Below are positions 60,072-64,000 of a DNA stretch of 64,000 nt, piece by piece. A program made the translations under genes and the position numbers. Source of the stretch: Pseudomonas guariconensis (GTDB lineage Bacteria; Pseudomonadota; Gammaproteobacteria; Pseudomonadales; Pseudomonadaceae); assembly GCF_024127895.1 (NCBI RefSeq), contig NZ_JAMYBK010000006.1, positions 176,564 through 240,563 on the forward strand, written 5' to 3'. Every line of letters starts with the position of its first letter. Positions within the stretch are counted from its first letter, which is position 1. The notes beneath the pieces were generated by a model. That model was given only the letters and a program-made list of their open reading frames with translations, did no database searches and was not told the origin of the DNA.

Positions 60072-60175
60072 GTGCCCAAAAATGGCGAGGCGGGGATAAA
60101 ACCTGGCGGTTTCGGGCGTTTTGCGGGGTTAGGGGGCTTTAGGCTGCACCTATAAGAGGCGTTTTTCTGGCTGGA

Positions 60176-60191
60176 TGCACCAATATGGTGC
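60176..60191. promoter_or_regulatory. NtrC-binding site upstream of glnA
   Basis: TGCACCAATATGGTGC is a near-perfect NtrC palindrome about 105 bases upstream of the glnA -24 box. A weaker half-site (TGCACC) occurs at 60145-60150. Confidence 0.85.
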
Positions 60192-60450
60192 TTGCTGGAT
60201 TTTGCGCTGACTGCCTTGGCCTTATTCGCGGGCAAGCCCGCTCCCGCAGAGGGGCGAGTCAAACAGTCGATGCGGTTTGCAGGGCTTGGGCCCCTGTGGG
60301 AGCCGGCTTGCCGGCGACAGGGGCGGTACAGGCACCCCGAAAATCATTCCCTATCGTCGAAATACCAAAACCTTCTGCTCAAACCTTGAGCAATTTCCGC
60401 TATAATTCGCGCCCCTCATTTTCGGCAGGCCCCGCGCGCGCTGTTATCCA

Positions 60451-61905
60451 ATGAAACTCATCGTCAAAGTCTTCCCTGAAATCACCATCAAGAGCCGGCC
60501 GGTGCGCAAGCGTTTCATCCGCCAGCTCAGCAAGAACATCCGCCTGGTGCTCAAGGACCTGGATCCCGAGCTGGTGGTCGATGGTGTCTGGGACAATCTC
60601 GAGGTGGTCACCCGCGTCGAGGACGAGAAGGTCCAGCGCGAGATGGTCGAGCGCCTCACCTGCACCCCGGGCATCGCCCACTTCCTGCAGGTCGAGGAAT
60701 ACCCGCTGGGCGACTTCGACGACATCGTCGCCAAGTGCAAGGAACACTTCGGCCCGCTGCTGGCCGGCAAGCGCTTCGCCGTGCGCTGCAAGCGCGGCGG
60801 CCACCACGACTTCACCTCGATGGACGTCGACCGCTATGTCGGCAGCCAGCTGCGCCAGCAATGCGGCGCCGCGGGTATCGACCTGAAGCACCCCGAGGTG
60901 GAAGTGCGCCTGGAGATCCGCGACCAGCGCCTCTATGTGGTACACACCCGTCACCCGGGCATCGGCGGCTACCCGCTGGGCGCCCTGGAGCAGACCCTGG
61001 TGCTGATGTCCGGCGGCTTCGACTCCACCGTGGCCGCCTACCAGATGATGCGCCGCGGCCTGATGACCCATTTCTGCTTCTTCAACCTCGGTGGCCGCGC
61101 CCACGAGCTGGGGGTGATGGAAGTCGCCCACTACCTGTGGAAGAAGTTCGGCAGCAGCCAGCGCGTGCTGTTCATCAGCGTGCCGTTCGAGGAAGTGGTC
61201 GGCGAGATCCTCGGCAAGGTCGACAACAGCTACATGGGCGTGACCCTAAAGCGCATGATGCTGCGCGCCGCGGCCAAGGTCGCCGAGCGCCTGGAGATCG
61301 ACGCCCTGGTCACCGGCGAGGCGATTTCCCAGGTATCGAGCCAGACCCTGCCGAACCTGGCGGTGATCGACCAGGCCACCGACAAGCTGGTGCTGCGCCC
61401 GCTGCTGGCCAGCCACAAGCAAGACATCATCGACACCGCCTACCAGATCGGCACCGCCGAGTTCGCCAAGCACATGCCCGAATATTGCGGCGTGATCTCG
61501 GTGAACCCGACCACCTGTGCCAAGCCGCACCGGGTCGCCCATGAAGAGAACCAGTTCGACATGGCGGTGCTCGAGCGCGCCCTGGAGCGCGCCCGCTTCA
61601 TCTCGATCGACCACGTCATCGACGAGTTGGGCCAGGACATCGAGGTCGAGGAAGTGAGCGAGGCCCTGCCGGGCCAGATCATCCTCGACATCCGTCACCC
61701 GGACGCCCAGGAAGACGAACCCCTGGTGCTCGAAGGCATCGAAGTCCAGGCGCTGCCGTTCTATGCGCTCAACAGCCGCTTCAAGCACCTGGATGCCAAC
61801 CGTCAGTACCTGCTCTATTGCGATAAAGGTGTCATGAGCCGTCTGCATGCTCATCACCTGCTCAGCGAGGGACACGCCAATGTGCGCGTTTATCGCCCCG
61901 CCTAG
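60451..61905 (+). CDS. thiI: tRNA 4-thiouridine synthetase / thiamine sulfur-transfer protein ThiI
   Basis: A 484-residue protein that makes 4-thiouridine at position 8 of tRNA and takes part in thiazole synthesis. Domains in order: N-terminal ferredoxin-like/THUMP region (about 1-170), PP-loop ATPase with SGGFDST from S187, and a C-terminal rhodanese domain with the persulfide cysteine C457 in [12 protein letters not shown]. Length and the rhodanese extension match the gamma-proteobacterial long form. Confidence 0.97.
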   Translation: MKLIVKVFPEITIKSRPVRKRFIRQLSKNIRLVLKDLDPELVVDGVWDNLEVVTRVEDEKVQREMVERLTCTPGIAHFLQVEEYPLGDFDDIVAKCKEHFGPLLAGKRFAVRCKRGGHHDFTSMDVDRYVGSQLRQQCGAAGIDLKHPEVEVRLEIRDQRLYVVHTRHPGIGGYPLGALEQTLVLMSGGFDSTVAAYQMMRRGLMTHFCFFNLGGRAHELGVMEVAHYLWKKFGSSQRVLFISVPFEEVVGEILGKVDNSYMGVTLKRMMLRAAAKVAERLEIDALVTGEAISQVSSQTLPNLAVIDQATDKLVLRPLLASHKQDIIDTAYQIGTAEFAKHMPEYCGVISVNPTTCAKPHRVAHEENQFDMAVLERALERARFISIDHVIDELGQDIEVEEVSEALPGQIILDIRHPDAQEDEPLVLEGIEVQALPFYALNSRFKHLDANRQYLLYCDKGVMSRLHAHHLLSEGHANVRVYRPA

Positions 61906-62022
61906 GAAGCACGATGGCGACCGTTCTCGCCATCGTCCTCCCGACCGGTACTGAGCGCCGAATGCCTTGAACCCGATGCCTGCGGGCAGCGGTCACCGAA
62001 TACCTAGATCGAGAAACACACA

Positions 62023-63831
62023 GTGATTGAGAATCTGCGCAACATTGCCATCATTGCCCACGTCGACCATGGCAAGACCACCCTCGTCGACAAGCTGCTG
62101 AAGCTCTCCGGCACCCTCGACCGCAAAGAGGCGGAAAGCGAGCGCGTGATGGACTCCAACGACCAGGAAAAGGAACGCGGCATTACCATCCTGGCGAAGA
62201 ACACCGCCATCAAGTGGAACGGCTACAACATCAACATCGTCGACACCCCCGGTCACGCCGACTTCGGTGGCGAGGTCGAGCGCGTGATGTCGATGGTCGA
62301 CTCGGTACTGCTGGTGGTCGACGCCCAGGACGGCCCGATGCCGCAGACCCGCTTCGTGACCCAGAAGGCGTTCAAGGCCGGCCTGCGTCCGATCGTCGTG
62401 GTCAACAAGATCGACCGTCCGGGCGCCCGTCCCGACTGGGTCATCGACCAGATCTTCGACCTGTTCGACAACCTGGGCGCCACCGATGAGCAGCTGGACT
62501 TCCCGATCGTCTACGCCAGCGCCCTGAACGGCATCGCCGGCATGGACCACGAGAACATGGACGACAACATGGACGCCCTGTTCCAGGCGATCATCGACCA
62601 TGTGCCGGCCCCGGTCGTCGACACCGAAGGCCCGTTCCAGATGCAGATCTCCCAGCTGGACTACAACAGCTTCCTGGGCGTGATCGGCATCGGTCGCATC
62701 ACCCGCGGCAAGATCAAGACCAACACCCCGGTCGTGGCCATCAGCGACGACGGCACCAAGCGCAACGGTCGCGTGCTGAAGATCATGGGCCACTCGGGCC
62801 TGCAGCGCGTCGAAGTCGCCGAGGCCGAAGCCGGCGACATCGTCTGCGTCTCGGGCATGGACGAGCTGTTCATCTCCGACACCCTGTGCGACCCACAGAA
62901 CGTCGAGGCGCTGCCGCCGCTGACCGTCGACCAGCCGACCGTGAGCATGACCTTCCAGGTCAACGACTCGCCGTTCGCCGGCAAGGAAGGCAAGTTCGTC
63001 ACCAGCCGTAACATCAAGGACCGCCTGGACAAGGAGCTGCTGCACAACGTGGCGCTGCGTGTCGAGCAGGGCGACAGCCCGGAGAAGTTCAAGGTTTCCG
63101 GCCGTGGCGAGCTGCACCTGTCGGTCCTGATCGAAACCATGCGCCGTGAAGGCTTCGAGCTGGCCGTGGGCCGTCCGGAAGTGGTGATCATCGAGAAGGA
63201 CGGTGAGAAGCAGGAGCCGTACGAGAACGTCACCATCGACATCGAGGAACAGCACCAGGGCCCGGTGATGGAGCAGATGGGCCTGCGCAAGGGCGACCTG
63301 ACCAACATGGTGCCGGACGGCAAGGGCCGTATCCGCCTGGAGTACATCATCCCGGCCCGTGGCCTGATCGGCTTCCGTAACGCTTTCCTGACCATGACCT
63401 CGGGTACCGGCATCCTGACCAGCACCTTCGAGAAGTACGGCCCGATCAAGGCCGGTGGCGTGACCCACCGCCAGAATGGCGTGCTGGTCTCGATGGCTGG
63501 CGGTACCGCGCTGACCTACTCCCTGGAAACCCTGCAGGACCGCGGCAAGCTGTTCCTGTCGCCGGGCGACGAAGTCTACGAAGGCATGCTGGCCGGTATC
63601 CACAGCCGTGACAACGACCTGGTCATCAACCCGACCAAGGCCAAGAAGCTCGACAACATGCGTGCTTCCGGCAAGGACGACACCGTCCAGCTGACCCCGG
63701 CGGTGAAGTTCACCCTGGAGCAGGCCCTGGAGTTCATCGACGAAGACGAACTGGTCGAAGTGACGCCGAAGTCGATCCGCCTGCGCAAGAAGTTGCTGAC
63801 CGAGAACGAGCGTAAGCGCGCGAGCAAGTGA
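62023..63831 (+). CDS. typA: Ribosome-associated translational GTPase TypA/BipA
   Basis: A 602-residue GTPase related to elongation factor G that acts on ribosome assembly and stress or cold adaptation. G motifs: AHVDHGKTT (G1), RGITI (G2), DTPGHADF (G3), NKID (G4). The C-terminal part has the BipA signature [20 protein letters not shown]. The start is GTG at 62023, giving [20 protein letters not shown] as in other TypA proteins; the ribosome-binding site is weak (GAGAAA). Confidence 0.97.
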   Translation: MIENLRNIAIIAHVDHGKTTLVDKLLKLSGTLDRKEAESERVMDSNDQEKERGITILAKNTAIKWNGYNINIVDTPGHADFGGEVERVMSMVDSVLLVVDAQDGPMPQTRFVTQKAFKAGLRPIVVVNKIDRPGARPDWVIDQIFDLFDNLGATDEQLDFPIVYASALNGIAGMDHENMDDNMDALFQAIIDHVPAPVVDTEGPFQMQISQLDYNSFLGVIGIGRITRGKIKTNTPVVAISDDGTKRNGRVLKIMGHSGLQRVEVAEAEAGDIVCVSGMDELFISDTLCDPQNVEALPPLTVDQPTVSMTFQVNDSPFAGKEGKFVTSRNIKDRLDKELLHNVALRVEQGDSPEKFKVSGRGELHLSVLIETMRREGFELAVGRPEVVIIEKDGEKQEPYENVTIDIEEQHQGPVMEQMGLRKGDLTNMVPDGKGRIRLEYIIPARGLIGFRNAFLTMTSGTGILTSTFEKYGPIKAGGVTHRQNGVLVSMAGGTALTYSLETLQDRGKLFLSPGDEVYEGMLAGIHSRDNDLVINPTKAKKLDNMRASGKDDTVQLTPAVKFTLEQALEFIDEDELVEVTPKSIRLRKKLLTENERKRASK

Positions 63832-63903
63832 TGCTGCTTTGAGGCATTAAAAACCCGGCTGGCTGGCCCAATGCCGGTCAGTTAAGACTTTCAGTTGTCA
63901 TTT

Positions 63904-64000
63904 GGGGTCGCTTCGCGCCCCATCGCCGGCAAGCCGGCTCCCACACTGTCCGTGCAAACCGCATCATGTGTGGTCGCCGCGGTCCCTGTGGGAGCCGGCT
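63904..64000. repeat. REP pair downstream of typA, second copy cut by window end
   Basis: A full REP at 63904-63946 (GC hairpin plus 'catcgccggcaagccggctc' core) and the beginning of an inverted copy from 63983 to the window end lie after typA. Confidence 0.85.

Larger units (their letters stand above)
59956..60450. promoter_or_regulatory. glnA-thiI divergent control region with two REPs
   Basis: This 495-base stretch has no gene. It contains the glnA sigma54 promoter and NtrC site, two REP elements (60224-60255 and 60288-60326), and a TATAAT -10 box at 60401-60406 that likely serves thiI; a good -35 was not seen at the standard distance. Confidence 0.7.

Noticed and set aside
61993..63603. 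Minus-strand open frame of 536 codons
   Set aside because: Antisense to typA, which is unmistakable; the shadow frame has no motif or ribosome-binding site.

Overview
The window is a 64 kb chromosomal segment of a gamma-proteobacterium, almost certainly a Pseudomonas of the P. putida/P. entomophila type. The reasons are high GC, Pseudomonas-type core gene blocks (gltBD-hemE; trxC-selO-mscK-nhaP2; betT/betIBA; gpmI-envC-ctpA-yibQ; secB-trmL-ntrC-ntrB-glnA-thiI-typA), and many P. putida-like REP hairpins between genes. No rRNA, tRNA, CRISPR array, prophage or intact insertion sequence was seen.

Layout. 1-7.5 kb: the 3' part of gltB, then gltD, hemE, a small periplasmic BOF protein, and a divergent MFS transporter/LysR pair. 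7.5-25.4 kb: a minus-strand aryl polyene (APE) pigment-lipid operon of about 18 kb, read from 25381 down to 8412 and probably on to 7489. It carries a chain-length factor, acyltransferase, two ACPs, an acyl-ACP ligase fused to a dehydratase, a glycosyltransferase, an LpxL-like acyltransferase, an aromatic ammonia-lyase, a thioesterase, a LolA-like protein, an MMPL exporter, a halogenase-like flavoenzyme, a methyltransferase, a lipoprotein, two full ketosynthases, a second dehydratase and a ketoreductase. Most junctions overlap by a few bases. Together they can make an aromatic starter from tyrosine or phenylalanine, extend and dehydrate it on ACPs, decorate the head group, attach the chain to a lipid and move it to the outer membrane.

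25.7-33.7 kb: an orphan ParA, thioredoxin 2, the SelO AMPylase, a large mechanosensitive channel and a K+/H+ antiporter. 33.9-47.5 kb: the glycine betaine locus (betA, betB, betI and divergent betT, with a perfect 20-bp BetI-type palindrome), flanked by two large toxin-like genes. The first (715 aa) ends in a recognisable R-S-E ADP-ribosyltransferase domain. The second (1558 aa) resembles the big dermonecrotic-toxin-like proteins of Pseudomonas.

47.5-64 kb: housekeeping genes for envelope and division (yibQ-like, ctpA, envC), glycolysis (gpmI), secretion (secB), redox (grxC), tRNA modification (trmL, thiI), nitrogen control (ntrC, ntrB, glnA) and the ribosome-associated GTPase TypA. The nitrogen block shows a coherent sigma54/NtrC circuit: sigma54-type promoters and NtrC palindromes lie upstream of glnA, upstream of ntrB, and next to the 3' end of ntrC. 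The last of these would drive a very short hairpin RNA, a strong candidate for the NrsZ small RNA. Downstream of secB a REP pair sits inside a 176-bp miniature inverted-repeat element with a 10-bp flanking duplication.
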